A DNA stretch of 64,000 nucleotides, taken from NCBI RefSeq assembly GCF_037975245.1, contig NC_092578.1, positions 11,204,321-11,268,320 on the forward strand, written 5' to 3'. The position numbers were made by a program, and so were the translations under genes. Source of the DNA: Apostichopus japonicus. Taxonomy: Eukaryota; Echinodermata; Holothuroidea; Aspidochirotida; Stichopodidae. A model generated the notes under the pieces. That model did not search any database, had not been told where the DNA came from, and worked only from the letters and a program-made list of their open reading frames with translations. Of this stretch, positions 41,528 to 54,187 are shown piece by piece (positions within the stretch are counted from its first letter, which is position 1; every line of letters starts with the position of its first letter).

Positions 41528-43300
41528 ATCGAATGTTCGGTACCGATCAATGGAATGTGCGGTACCGATCAATCGAATGTTCTTTACCGACCAATCGAAT
41601 GTTCGGTACCGATCAATGGAATGTTCTTTACCGATCAATCGAATGTTCGTTACCGATCAATCGAATGTGCGTTACCGATCAATCGAATGTTCGTTACCGA
41701 CCAATCGAATGTGCGGTACCGATCAATCGAATGTGCGGTACCGACCAATCGAATGTGCGGTACCGATCAATCGAATGTTCGGTACCGATCAATCGAATGT
41801 GCGGTACCGATCAATCGAATGTGCGTTACCGATCATTCGAATGTTCTATACCGATCAATGGAATGTGCGGTACCGATCAATCGAATGTGCGTTACCGATC
41901 AATCGAATGTTCGGTACCGATTAATCGAATGTGCGATACCGATCAATCGAATGTACGGAACCGACCAATCGAATGTTCGGTACCGATCAATGGAATGTTC
42001 GGTAGCGATCAATCGAATGTTCTTTACCGATCAATCGAATGTTCGTTACCGATCAATCGAATGTGCGTTACCGATCAATCGAATGTTCGGTACCGATCAA
42101 TCGAATGTTCGGTACCTATCTATCGAATGTTCGGTACCGATCAATCGAATATTCGGTACCGATCAATCGAATGTGCGATACCGATCAATCGAATGTGCGG
42201 TACCGACAAATCGAATGTTCGGTACCGATCAATCGAATGTTCGGTACCGATCAATGGAATGTGCGGTACCGATCAATCGAATGTTCGGTACCGATCAATC
42301 GAATGTTCGGTACCTATCTATCGAATGTGCGGTACCGATCAATCGAATGTTCGGTACCGATCAATCGAATGTGCATTACCGATCATTGGAATGTTCTATA
42401 CCGATCAATGGAATGTGCGGTACCGATCAATCGAATGTTCGGTACCGTTGAATCAAATGTTCGGTACCGATTAATCGAATGTGCGATACCGATCAATCGA
42501 ATGTACGGTACCGACCAATCGAATGTTCGGTACCGATCAATGGAATGTGCGGTACCGATCAATCGAATGTTCTTTACCGACCAATCGAATGTTCGGTACC
42601 GATCAATGGAATGTTCTTTACCGATCAATCGAATGTTCGTTACCGATCAATCGAATGTGCGTTACCGATCAATCGAATGTTCGTTACCGACCAATCGAAT
42701 GTGCGGTACCGATCAATCGAATGTGCGGTACCGACCAATCGAATGTGCGGTACCGATCAATCGAATGTTCGGTACCGATCAATCGAATGTGCGGTACCGA
42801 TCAATCGAATGTGCGTTACCGATCATTCGAATGTTCTATACCGATCAATGGAATGTGCGGTACCGATCAATCGAATGTGCGTTACCGATCAATCGAATGT
42901 TCGGTACCGATTAATCGAATGTGCGATACCGATCAATCGAATGTACGGAACCGACCAATCGAATGTTCGGTACCGATCAATGGAATGTTCGGTAGCGATC
43001 AATCGAATGTTCTTTACCGATCAATCGAATGTTCGTTACCGATCAATCGAATGTGCGTTACCGATCAATCGAATGTTCGGTACCGATCAATCGAATGTTC
43101 GGTACCTATCTATCGAATGTTCGGTACCGATCAATCGAATATTCGGTACCGATCAATCGAATGTGCGATACCGATCAATCGAATGTGCGGTACCGACAAA
43201 TCGAATGTTCGGTACCGATCAATCGAATGTTCGGTACCGATCAATGGAATGTGCGGTACCGATCAATCGAATGTTCGGTACCGATCAATCGAATGTTCGG
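41361..43300. repeat. 990-bp (45-monomer) tandem duplication in domain A'
   Basis: The halves are about 41,361-42,350 and 42,351-43,300. Each contains a GTGCATTACC unit followed by GATCATTGG, the rare GTACCGTTGAATCAAATG run (about 41,453 and 42,443), TTCTTTACC units and a TTCGGTAGCG unit. I noticed no differences between the halves. The copies diverge at about 42,310/43,300, where the right half continues into A-type sequence with a 21-bp unit. Confidence 0.84.
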
Positions 43301-43799
43301 TACCGATCAATCGAATGTGCGATACCGATCAATCGAATTTGCGGTACCGACCAATCGAATGTGCGGTACCGATCAATCGAATGTGCGATACCGATCATCG
43401 AATGTTCGGTATCGATCAATCGAATGTTCGGTACCGACCAATCGAATGTGCGGTACCGATCAATCGAATGTGCAGTACCGATCAATCGAATGTTCGGTAC
43501 CGAACAATCGAATGTTCGGTGCTGATCAATCCAATGTTCGGTACCGATCAATCGAATGTTCGGTACCGATCAATCGAATGTTCGGTACATATCTATCGAA
43601 TGTGCGGTACCGATCAATCGAATGTGCGGTACCGATCAATCGAATATGCGGTACCGATCAATCGAATGTGCGTTACCGATCATTCGAATGTTCGGTACCG
43701 ATTAATCGAATATGCGGTACCGATCAATCGAATGTTCGGTACCGAACAATCGAATGTTCGGTGCTGATCAATCCAATGTGCGGTACCGATAAATCGAAT
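43301..43799. repeat. Domain A' closing segment
   Basis: This is satellite resembling about 35,790-36,270 and 10,450-10,930. The order is a GAATTTGCGG unit, a GACCAATCG unit, the 21-bp unit at 43,393, GTGCAGTACC, GAACAATCG, GTGCTGATCAATCC, CATATCTATCG, GAATATG and GATAAATCG. It joins directly to the GATGTATCG cassette at about 43,800. No gene is present. Confidence 0.8.
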
Positions 43800-44200
43800 G
43801 TACCGTATCGATGTATCGAATGTGCGATACCGATCAATCGAATGTGCGGTACTGATCAATCCAATGTTCGGTACCGATCAATCGAATGTTCGTTACCGAT
43901 CAATCGAATGTTCGGTACCGATCAATCGAATGTTCGGTACCGATCAATCGAATGTGCGGTACCGATCAATAGAATGTGCGGTAACGATTAATCGAATGTT
44001 CGGTACCGACCAATCGAATGTTCGGTACCGATCAATGGAATGTGCGGTACCGATCAATCGAATGTTCTTTACCGATCAATCGAATGTTCGGTACCGATAA
44101 ATCGAATGTTCTTTACCGATCAATCGATGTTCGTTACCGACCAATCGAATGTGCGGTACCGATCAATCGAATGTGCGGTAGCGATCAATCGAATGTGCGT
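43800..44200. repeat. A'/B' domain junction, copy 2
   Basis: This repeats the order seen at 17,850-18,250: the cassette, CAATAGAATG, GTAACGATTAATCG, GACCAATCG, TTCTTTACC, GATAAATCG, a 21-bp CAATCGATG unit at about 44,125, then TGCGGTAGCG. It is at an offset of 25,931 bp. One GACCAATCG-linked GTACGG unit present near 18,069 is absent here. It marks the return to domain B-type monomers. Confidence 0.82.
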
Positions 44201-47200
44201 TACCGATTAATCGAATGTGCGGTACCGATCAATCGAATGTGCGGTACCGATCAATCGAATGTGCGATACCGATCATCGAATGTTCGGTATCGATCAATCG
44301 AATGTTCGGTACCGACCAATCGAATGTTCGGTACCGAACAATGGAATGTTCGGTGCTGATCAATCCAATGTTTGGTACCGATCAATCGAATGTTCGGTAC
44401 CGATCAATCGAATGTTCGGTACCTATCTATCGAATGTTCGGTACCGATCAATCGAATGTGCGATACCGAACATTCGAATGTTCGGTGACGATCATTCCAA
44501 TGTTCGGTACCGATCAATCCAAAGTTCGGTACCGATCAATCGAATGTTCGGTACCTATCTATCGAATGTGCGGTACCGACCAATCGAATGTGCGGTACCG
44601 ATCAATCGAATGTGCGGTACCGATCAATCGAATGTACCGTATCGATGTATCGAATGTGCGATACCGATCAATCGAATGTGCGGTACTGATCAATCCAATG
44701 TTCGGTACCGATCAATGGAATGTTCGTTACCGATCAATCCAATGTTCGGTACCGATCAATCGAATGTTCGGTACCGATCAATCGAATGTGCGGTACAGAT
44801 CAATAGAATGTGCGGTACCGATTAATCGAATGTTCGGTACCGACCAATCGAATGTTCGGTACCGATCATTCGAATGTGCGGTACCGATCAATCGAATGTG
44901 CGTTACCGATCATTGGAATGTTCTATACCGATCAATGGAATGTGCGGTACCGATCAATCGAATGTTCGGTACCGATCAATCGAATGTTCGGTACCGATCA
45001 ATCGAATGTACGGTACCGATCAATCGAATGTTCGGTACCGATCAATGGAATGTGCGGTACCGATCAATCGAATGTTCTTTACCGATCAATCGAATGTTCG
45101 TTACCGATCAATCGAATGTGCGTTACCGATCTATCGAATGTTCGGTACCGATCAATCGAATGTTTGGTACCTATCTATCGAATGTTCGGTACCGATCAAT
45201 CGAATATTCGGTACCGATCAATCGATTGTGCGATACCGATCAATCGAATGTGCGGTACCGACAAATCGAACGTTCGGTACCGATCAATCGAATGTTCGGT
45301 ACCGATCAATCGAATGTGCGGTACCGATCAATCGCATGTTCGGTACCTATCTATCGAACGTGCGGTACCGATCAATCGAATGTGCGGTACCGATCAATCG
45401 AATGTGCGTTACCGACCAATCGAATGTTCGGTACCGATCAATCGAATGTACGGTCCCGATCAATCGAATGTTCGGTACCGATCAATGGAATGTGCGGTAC
45501 CGATCAATCGAATGTTCTTTACCGATCAATCGAATGTTCGTTACCGATCAATCGAATGTGCGTTACCGATCTATCGAATGTTCGGTACCGATCAATCGAA
45601 TGTTCGGTACCTATCTATCGAATGTTCGGTACCGATCAATCGAATATTCGGTACCGATCAATCGAATGTGCGATACCGATCAATCGAATGTGCGGTACCG
45701 ACAAATCGAATGTTCGGTACCGATCAATCGAATGTGAGGTACCGATCAATCGAATGTGCAGTACCGATCAATCGCATGTTCGGTACCTATCTATCGAACG
45801 TGCGGTACCGATCAATCGAATGTGCGGTACCGATCAATCGAATGTGCGTTACCGACCAATCGAATGTTCGGTACCGATTAATCGAATGTGCGATACCGAT
45901 CAATCGAATGTGCGGTACCGACAAATCGAATGTTCGGTACCGATCAATCGAATGTGAGGTACCGATCAATGGAATGTGCGATACCGATCAATCGAATGTA
46001 CGGTACCGACCAATCGAATGTTCGGTACCGATCAATGGAATGTGCGGTACCGATCAATCGAATGTTCTTTACCGATCAATCGAATGTTCGTTACCGATCA
46101 ATCGAATGTGCGTTACCGATCAATCGAATGTTCTTTACCGATCAATCGAATGTTAGTTACCGATCAATCGAATGTGCGTTACCGATCAATCGAATGTTCT
46201 ATACCGATCAATGGAATGTGCGGTACCGATCAATCGAATGTGCGGTACCGATCAATCGAATGTTCGGTACCTATCTATCGAACGTGCGGTACCGATCAAT
46301 CGAATGTGCGGTACCGATCAATCGAATATGCGGTACCGATCAATCGAATGTGCGTTACCGACCAATCGAATGTTCGGTACCGATTAATCGAATGTGCGGT
46401 ACCGATCAATCGAATGTGCGGTACCGATCAATCGAATGTTCGGTACCGAACAATCGAATGTTCGGTGCTGATCAATCCAATGTACGGTACCGACCAATCG
46501 AATGTTCGGTACCGATCAATGGAATGTGCGGTACCGACCAATCGAATGTTCTTTACCGATCAATCGAATGTTCGTTACCGATCAATCGAATGTGCGTTAC
46601 CGATCAATCGAATGTTCGTTACCGACCAATCGAATGTGCGGTACCGATCAATCGAATTTGCGGTACCGATCAATCCAATGTGCGTTACCGATTAATCGAA
46701 TGTGCGGTACCGATCAATCGAATGTGCGGTACCGATCAATCGAATGTGCGGTACCGATCAATCGAATGTGCGTTACCGATCATTCGAATGTTCTATACCG
46801 ATCAATCGAATGTTCGGTACCGATCAATCGAATGTTCGTTACCGACCAATCGAATGTGCGGTACCGATCAATCGAATGTTCGGTACCGATCAATCGAATG
46901 TGCGTTACCGATCAATCGAATGTGCGGTACCGATCAATCGAATGTGCGGTACCGATCAATCGAATGTGCGGTACCGATCAATCGAATGTGCGTTACCGAT
47001 CAATCGAATGTTCTATACCGATCAATGGAATGTGCGGTACCGATCAATCGAATGTTCGGTACCGATCAATCGAATGTACGTTACCGATCAATCGAATGTG
47101 CGGTACCGATCAATCGAATGTGCGGTACCGATCAATCGAATGTGCGGTACCGATCAATCGAATGTGCGTTACCGATCAATCGAATGTTCTATACCGATCA

Positions 47201-48285
47201 ATGGAATGTGCGGTACCGATCAATCGAATGTGCGGTACCGATCAATCGAATGTTCGGTACCTATCTATCGAACGTGCGGTACCGATCAATCGAATGTGCG
47301 GTACCGATCAATCGAATATGCGGTACCGATCAATCGAATGTGCGTTACCGACCAATCGAATGTTCGGTACCGATTAATCGAATGTGCGGTACCGATCAAT
47401 CGAATGTGCGGTACCGATCAATCGAATGTTCGGTACCGAACAATCGAATGTTCGGTGCTGATCAATCCAATGTACGGTACCGACCAATCGAATGTTCGGT
47501 ACCGATCAATGGAATGTGCGGTACCGATCAATCGAATGTTCTTTACCGATCAATCGAATGTTCGTTACCGATCAATCGAATGTGCGTTACCGATCAATCG
47601 AATGTTCGTTACCGACCAATCGAATGTGCGGTACCGATCAATCGAATGTGCGGTACCGATCAATCCAATGTGCGTTACCGATTAATCGAATGTGCGGTAC
47701 CGATCAATCGAATGTGCGGTACCGAACAATCGAATGTGCGGTACCGATCAATCGAATGTGCGTTACCGATCATTCGAATGTTCTATACCGATCAATCGAA
47801 TGTTCGGTACCGATCAATCGAATGTTCGTTACCGACCAATCGAATGTGCGGTACCGATCAATCGAATGTTCGGTACCGATCAATCGAATGTGCGTTACCG
47901 ATCAATCGAATGTGCGGTACCGATCAATCGAATGTGCGGTACCGATCAATCGAATGTGCGTTACCGATCAATCGAATGTTCTATACCGATCAATGGAATG
48001 TGCGGTACCGATCAATCGAATGTTCGGTACCGATCAATCGAATGTGCGTTACCGATCAATCGAATGTGCGGTACCGATCAATCGAATGTGCGGTACCGAT
48101 CAATCGAATGTGCGGTACCGATCAATCGAATGTGCGTTACCGATCAATCGAATGTTCTATACCGATCAATCGAATGTGCGGTACCGATCAATCGAATGTG
48201 CGGTACCGATCAATCGAATGTTCGGTACCTATCTATCGAACGTGCGGTACCGATCAATCGAATGTGCGGTACCGATCAATCGAAT
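44201..48285. repeat. Domain B' higher-order repeat, copy 1 (about 4,070 bp)
   Basis: About 44,340-44,830 is repeated at about 48,410-48,900 (offset 4,070 bp, 185 monomers). Downstream the offset drops to 4,004 bp, because three monomers are missing near 48,898. Shared markers are the palindrome (44,465 and 48,535), ATCCAAAG units, the cassette and GATCTATCG units. A 21-bp unit lies at 44,271. This block contains the nested 440-bp and 990-bp duplications. Confidence 0.82.
44992..45871. repeat. Nested 440-bp (20-monomer) tandem duplication
   Basis: The halves are about 44,992-45,431 and 45,432-45,871, with GATCTATCG at 45,128 and 45,568 and CTATCTATCGAACG near 45,346 and 45,786. The left half has private variants: GATTG for GAATG near 45,226, a GTTTGGTACC near 45,163 and AACGTTCGG near 45,269. 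The pair recurs at 48,996-49,875 in the next block. Confidence 0.84.
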
Positions 48286-48420
48286 ATGCGGTACCGATCA
48301 ATCGAATGTGCGTTACCGACCAATCGAATGTTCGGTACCGATTAATCGAATGTGCGGTACCGATCAATCGAATGTGCGGTACCGATCAATCGAATGTTCG
48401 GTACCGAACAATCGAATGTT
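46172..48420. repeat. 990-bp repeat in domain B', two and a half copies
   Basis: Variant order from 46,172 repeats at 47,162 (990 bp, 45 monomers) and again from about 48,130 (968 bp, 44 monomers). The shared block runs CTATCTATCGAACG, GAATATG, GACCAATCG, GATTAATCG, GAACAATCG, GTGCTGATCAATCC. After it come GTACGG and GATCAATGG units, which the third partial copy replaces with a TTTGGTACC unit. The longest spurious open frame in the window (45,888-50,027) runs through it. Confidence 0.82.
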
Positions 48421-50950
48421 CGGTGCTGATCAATCCAATGTTTGGTACCGATCAATCGAATGTTCGGTACCGATCAATCGAATGTTCGGTACCTATCTAT
48501 CGAATGTTCGGTACCGATCAATCGAATGTGCGATACCGAACATTCGAATGTTCGGTGACGATCATTCCAATGTTCGGTACCGATCAATCCAAAGTTCGGT
48601 ACCGATCAATCGAATGTTCGGTACCTATCTATCGAATGTGCGGTACCGACCAATCGAATGTGCGGTACCGATCAATCGAATGTGCGGTACCGATCAATCG
48701 AATGTACCGTATCGATGTATCGAATGTGCGATACCGATCAATCAAATGTGCGGTACTGATCAATCCAATGTTCGGTACCGATCAATGGAATGTTCGTTAC
48801 CGATCAATCCAATGTTCGGTACCGATCAATCGAATGTTCGGTACCGATCAATCGAATGTGCGGTACAGATCAATAGAATGTGCGGTACCGATTAATCGAA
48901 TCTGCGTTACCGATCATTGGAATGTTCTATACCGATCAATCGAATGTGCGGTACCGATCAATCGAATGTTCGGTACCGATCAATCGAATGTTCGGTACCG
49001 ATCAATCGAATGTACGGTACCGATCAATCGAATGTTCGGTACCGATCAATGGAATGTGCGGTACCGATCAATCGAATGTTCTTTACCGATCAATCGAATG
49101 TTCGTTACCGATCAATCGAATGTGCGTTACCGATCTATCGAATGTTCGGTACCGATCAATCGAATGTTCGGTACCTATCTATCGAATGTTCGGTACCGAT
49201 CAATCGAATATTCGGTACCGATCAATCGAATGTGCGATACCGATCAATCGAATGTGCGGTACCGACAAATCGAATGTTCGGTACCGATCAATCGAATGTT
49301 CGGTACCGATCAATCGAATGTGCGGTACCGATCAATCGCATGTTCGGTACCTATCTATCGAACGTGCGGTACCGATCAATCGAATGTGCGGTACCGATCA
49401 ATCGAATGTGCGTTACCGACCAATCGAATGTTCGGTACCGATCAATCGAATGTACGGTACCGATCAATCGAATGTTCGGTACCGATCAATGGAATGTGCG
49501 GTACCGATCAATCGAATGTTCTTTACCGATCAATCGAATGTTCGTTACCGATCAATCGAATGTGCGTTACCGATCTATCGAATGTTCGGTACCGATCAAT
49601 CGAATGTTCGGTACCTATCTATCGAATGTTCGGTACCGATCAATCGAATATTCGGTACCGATCAATCGAATGTGCGATACCGATCAATCGAATGTGCGGT
49701 ACCGACAAATCGAATGTTCGGTACCGATCAATCGAATGTTCGGTACCGATCAATCGAATGTGCAGTACCGATCAATCGCATGTTCGGTACCTATCTATCG
49801 AACGTGCGGTACCGATCAATCGAATGTGCGGTACCGATCAATCGAATGTGCGTTACCGACCAATCGAATGTTCGGTACCGATTAATCGAATGTGCGGTAC
49901 CGATCAATCGAATGTGCGGTACCGATCAATCGAATATTCGGTACCGATCAATCGAATGTGCGATACCGATCAATCGAATGTGCGGTACCGACAAATCGAA
50001 TGTGAGGTACCGATCAATCGAATGTGAGGTACCGATCAATGGAATGTGCGATACCGATCAATCGAATGTACGGTACCGACCAATCGAATGTTCGGTACCG
50101 ATCAATGGAATGTGCGGTACCGATCAATCGAATGTTCTTTACCGATCAATCGAATGTTCGTTACCGATCAATCGAATGTGCGTTACCGATCAATCGAATG
50201 TTCGTTACCGACCAATCGAATGTGCGGTACCGATCAATCGAATGTGCGGTACCGATCAATCCAATGTGCGTTACCGATTAATCGAATGTGCGGTACCGAT
50301 CAATCGAATGTGCGGTACCGATCAATCGAATGTGCGGTACCGATCAATCGAATGTGCGTTACCGATCATTCGAATGTTCTATACCGATCAATCGAATGTT
50401 CGGTACCGATCAATCGAATGTTCGTTACCGACCAATCGAATGTGCGGTACCGATCAATCGAATGTTCGGTACCGATCAATCGAATGTGCGTTACCGATCA
50501 ATCGAATGTGCGGTACCGATCAATCGAATGTGCGGTACCGATCAATCGAATGTGCGGTACCGATCAATCGAATGTGCGTTACCGATCAATCGAATGTTCT
50601 ATACCGATCAATGGAATGTGCGGTACCGATCAATCGAATGTTCGGTACCGATCAATCGAATGTGGGGTACCGATCAATGGAATGTGCGGTACCGATCAAT
50701 CGAATGTGAGGTACCGATCAATCGAATGTTCGGTACCTATCTATCGAATGTGCGGTACCGAACAATCGAATGTGCAATACCGATCAATCGAATTTTCGGT
50801 ACCGATCAATCGGATGTGAGGTATCGATCAATGGAATGTTCGGTACCGATCAATCGAATGTGGGGTACCGATCAATCGAATGTGCGGTACCGACCAATCG
50901 AATGTTCGCTATCGATCAATCGAATGTGCGGTACCGATCAATCGAATGTG
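48286..50950. repeat. Domain B' higher-order repeat, copy 2, and right end of B'
   Basis: This follows copy 1 at offsets of 4,070 and then 4,004 bp, including the 440-bp duplication at 48,996-49,875 (GATCTATCG at 49,132 and 49,572). From about 50,020 to 50,940 it resembles about 21,730-22,400 and then 28,020-28,280, with GTGGGGTACC, GTGCAATACC, GAATTTTCGG, CAATCGGATG and TTCGCTATCG units. This is how domain B ends on the left side too. Domain C begins at about 50,957. Confidence 0.8.
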
Positions 50951-50956
50951 CGGTAC

Positions 50957-52232
50957 CGATCAATCGAATGTTCGGTACCGAACAATCGAATGTTCGGTGC
51001 TGATCAATCCAATGTTCGGTACCGATCAATCGAATGTTCGGTACCGATCAATCGAATGTTCGGTTCCTATCTATCGAATGTGCGGTACCGATCAATCGAA
51101 TGTGCGGTACCGATCAATCGAATATGCGGTACCGATCAATCGAATGTGTGTTACCGATCGTGCGAATGTTCGGTACCGATTAATCGAATGTGCGGTACCG
51201 ATCAATCGAATGTGCGGTACCGATCGATCAAATGTTCGGTACCGAACAATCGAATGTTCGGTGCTGATCAATCCAATGTTCGGTACCGATCAATCGAATG
51301 TTCGGTACCGATCAATCGAATGTTCGGTACCTATCTATCGAATGTTCGGTACCGATCAATCGAATGTGCGTTACCGATCATTCGAATGTTCTATACCGAT
51401 CAATGGAATGTGCGGTACCGATCAATCGAATGTTCGGTACCGATCAATCGAATGTTCGGTACCGATTAATCGAATGTGCGATACCGATCAATCGAATGTA
51501 CGGTACCGACCAATCGAATGTTCGGTACCGATCAATGGAATGTGCGGTAGCGATCAATCGAATGTTCTTTACCGATCAATCGAATGTTCGTTACCGATCA
51601 ATCGAATGTGCGTTACCGATCAATCGAATGTTCGGTATCGATCAATGGAATGTTCGGTACCGATCAATCGAATGTTCGGTACCGATCAATCGAATGTGAG
51701 GTACCGATCAATGGAATGTGCGATACCGATCAATCGAATGTACGGTACCGACCAATCGAATGTTCGGTACCGATCAATGGAATGTGCGGTACCGATCAAT
51801 CGAATGTTCTTTACCGATCAATCGAATGTTCGTTACCGATCAATCGAATGTGCGTTACCGATCAATCGAATGTTCGTTAACGACCAATCGAATGTGCGGT
51901 ACCGATCAATCGAATGTGCGGAACCGATCAATCGAATGTGCGTTACCGATTAATCGAATGTGCGGTACCGATCAATCGAATGTGCGGTACCGATCAATCG
52001 AATGTGCGGTACCGATCAATCGAATGTGCGTTACCGATCATTCGAATGTTCTATACCGATCAATCGAATGTTCGGTACCGATCAATCGAATGTGAGGTAC
52101 CGATCAATGGAATGTGCGGTACCGATCAATCGAATGTGAGGTACCGATCAATCGAATGTTCGGTACCTATCTATCGAATGTGCGGTACCGAACAATCGAA
52201 TGTGCAATACCGATCAATCGAATTTTCGGTAC
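50957..52232. repeat. Domain C 1,276-bp (58-monomer) repeat, copy 1
   Basis: The block contains the domain C marker, a GTGTGTTACC unit followed by GATCGTGCG (51,156); later copies have GATCGTTCG. It also has TTCGGTTCC joined to CTATCTATCG near 51,060. A GATCGATCAAATG unit near 51,228 is private. The order repeats at 52,233 at an offset of 1,276 bp. Confidence 0.86.
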
Positions 52233-53508
52233 CGATCAATCGAATGTTCGGTACCGAACAATCGAATGTTCGGTGCTGATCAATCCACTGTTCGGTACCG
52301 ATCAATCGAATGTTCGGTACCGATCAATCGAATGTTCGGTTCCTATCTATCGAATGTGCGGTACCGATCAATCGAATGTGCGGTACCGATCAATCGAATA
52401 TGCGGTACCGATCAATCGAATGTGTGTTACCGATCGTTCGAATGTTCGGTACCGATTAATCGAATGTGCGGTACCGATCAATCGAATGTGCGGTACCGAT
52501 CAATCGAATGTTCGGTACCGAACACTCGAATGTTCGGTGCTGATCAATCCAATGTTCGGTACCGATCAATCGAATGTTCGGTACCGATCAATCGAATGTT
52601 CGGTACCTATCTATCGAATGTTCGGTACCGATCAATCGAATGTGCGTTACCGATCATTCGAATGTTCTATACCGATCAATCGAATGTGCGGTACCGATCA
52701 ATCGAATGTTCGGTACCGATCAATCGAATGTTCGGTACCGATTAATCGAATGTGCGATACCGATCAATCGAATGTACGGTACCGACCAATCGAATGTTCG
52801 GTACCGATCAATGGAATGTGCGGTAGCGATCAATCGAATGTTCTTTACCGATCAATCGAATGTTCGTTACCGATCAATCGAATGTGCGTTACCGATCAAT
52901 CGAATGTTCGGTATCGATCAATGGAATGTTCGGTACCGATCAATCGAATGTTCGGTACCGATCAATCGAATGTGAGGTACCGATCAATGGAATGTGCGAT
53001 ACCGATCAATCGAATGTACGGTACCGACCAATCGAATGTTCGGTACCGATCAATGGAATGTGCGGTACCGATCAATCGAATGTTCTTTACCGATCAATCG
53101 AATGTTCGTTACCGATCAATCGAATGTGCGTTACCGATCAATCGAATGTTCGTTAACGACCAATCGAATGTGCGGTACCGATCAATCGAATGTGCGGAAC
53201 CGATCAATCGAATGTGCGTTACCGATTAATCGAATGTGCGGTACCGATCAATCGAATGTGCGGTACCGATCAATCGAATGTGCGGTACCGATCAATCGAA
53301 TGTGCGTTACCGATCATTCGAATGTTCTATACCGATCAATCGAATGTTCGGTACCGATCAATCGAATGTGAGGTACCGATCAATGGAATGTGCGGTACCG
53401 ATCAATCGAATGTGAGGTACCGATCAATCGAATGTTCGGTACCTATCTATCGAATGTGCGGTACCGAACAATCGAATGTGCAATACCGATCAATCGAATT
53501 TTCGGTAC
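52233..53508. repeat. Domain C 1,276-bp repeat, copy 2
   Basis: Its GATCGTTCG marker at 52,432 is exactly 1,276 bp after the first. Copies 2 and 3 share ATCCACTG near 52,285 and 53,561 and GAACACTCG near 52,519 and 53,795, which copy 1 lacks. Copies 2 and 3 are therefore the younger pair. Confidence 0.86.
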
Positions 53509-54187
53509 CGATCAATCGAATGTTCGGTACCGAACAATCGAATGTTCGGTGCTGATCAATCCACTGTTCGGTACCGATCAATCGAATGTTCGGTACCGAT
53601 CAATCGAATGTTCGGTTCCTATCTATCGAATGTGCGGTACCGATCAATCGAATGTGCGGTACCGATCAATCGAATATGCGGTACCGATCAATCGAATGTG
53701 TGTTACCGATCGTTCGAATGTTCGGTACCGATTAATCGAATGTGCGGTACCGATCAATCGAATGTGCGGTACCGATCAATCGAATGTTCGGTACCGAACA
53801 CTCGAATGTTCGGTGCTGATCAATCCAATGTTCGGTACCGATCAATCGAATGTTCGGTACCGATCAATCGAATGTTCGGTACCTATCTATCGAATGTTCG
53901 GTACCGATCAATCGAATGTGCGTTACCGATCATTCGAATGTTCTATACCGATCAATCGAATGTGCGGTACCGATCAATCGAATGTTCGGTACCGATCAAT
54001 CGAATGTTCGGTACCGATTAATCGAATGTGCGATACCGATCAATCGAATGTACGGTACCGACCAATCGAATGTTCGGTACCGATCAATGGAATGTGCGGT
54101 AGCGATCAATCGAATGTTCTTTACCGATCAATCGAATGTTCGTTACCGATCAATCGAATGGGCGTTACCGATCAATCGAATGTTCGG
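53509..54187. repeat. Domain C 1,276-bp repeat, copy 3 (partial)
   Basis: It follows copy 2 from the GAACAATCG unit through the marker at 53,708 to about 54,187, where a GGGCGTTACC unit and then TTCGGTACC replace the TTCGGTATC of the earlier copies. It then runs on into material shared with 56,850-57,420. Confidence 0.84.

Noticed and set aside
45888-50027. A 1,379-codon open frame starting with ATG, the longest in the window, with others of 781, 724 and 661 codons (61,328-63,673, 26,205-28,379, 8,408-10,393)
   Set aside because: Openness follows from the stop-free consensus. The other two forward frames give the same peptide repeat, the frame crosses several higher-order block boundaries, and stops occur wherever a variant such as GATTAATCG, CAATAG or GGTAGC falls in phase. 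No codon bias, domain or flanking gene signal is visible.
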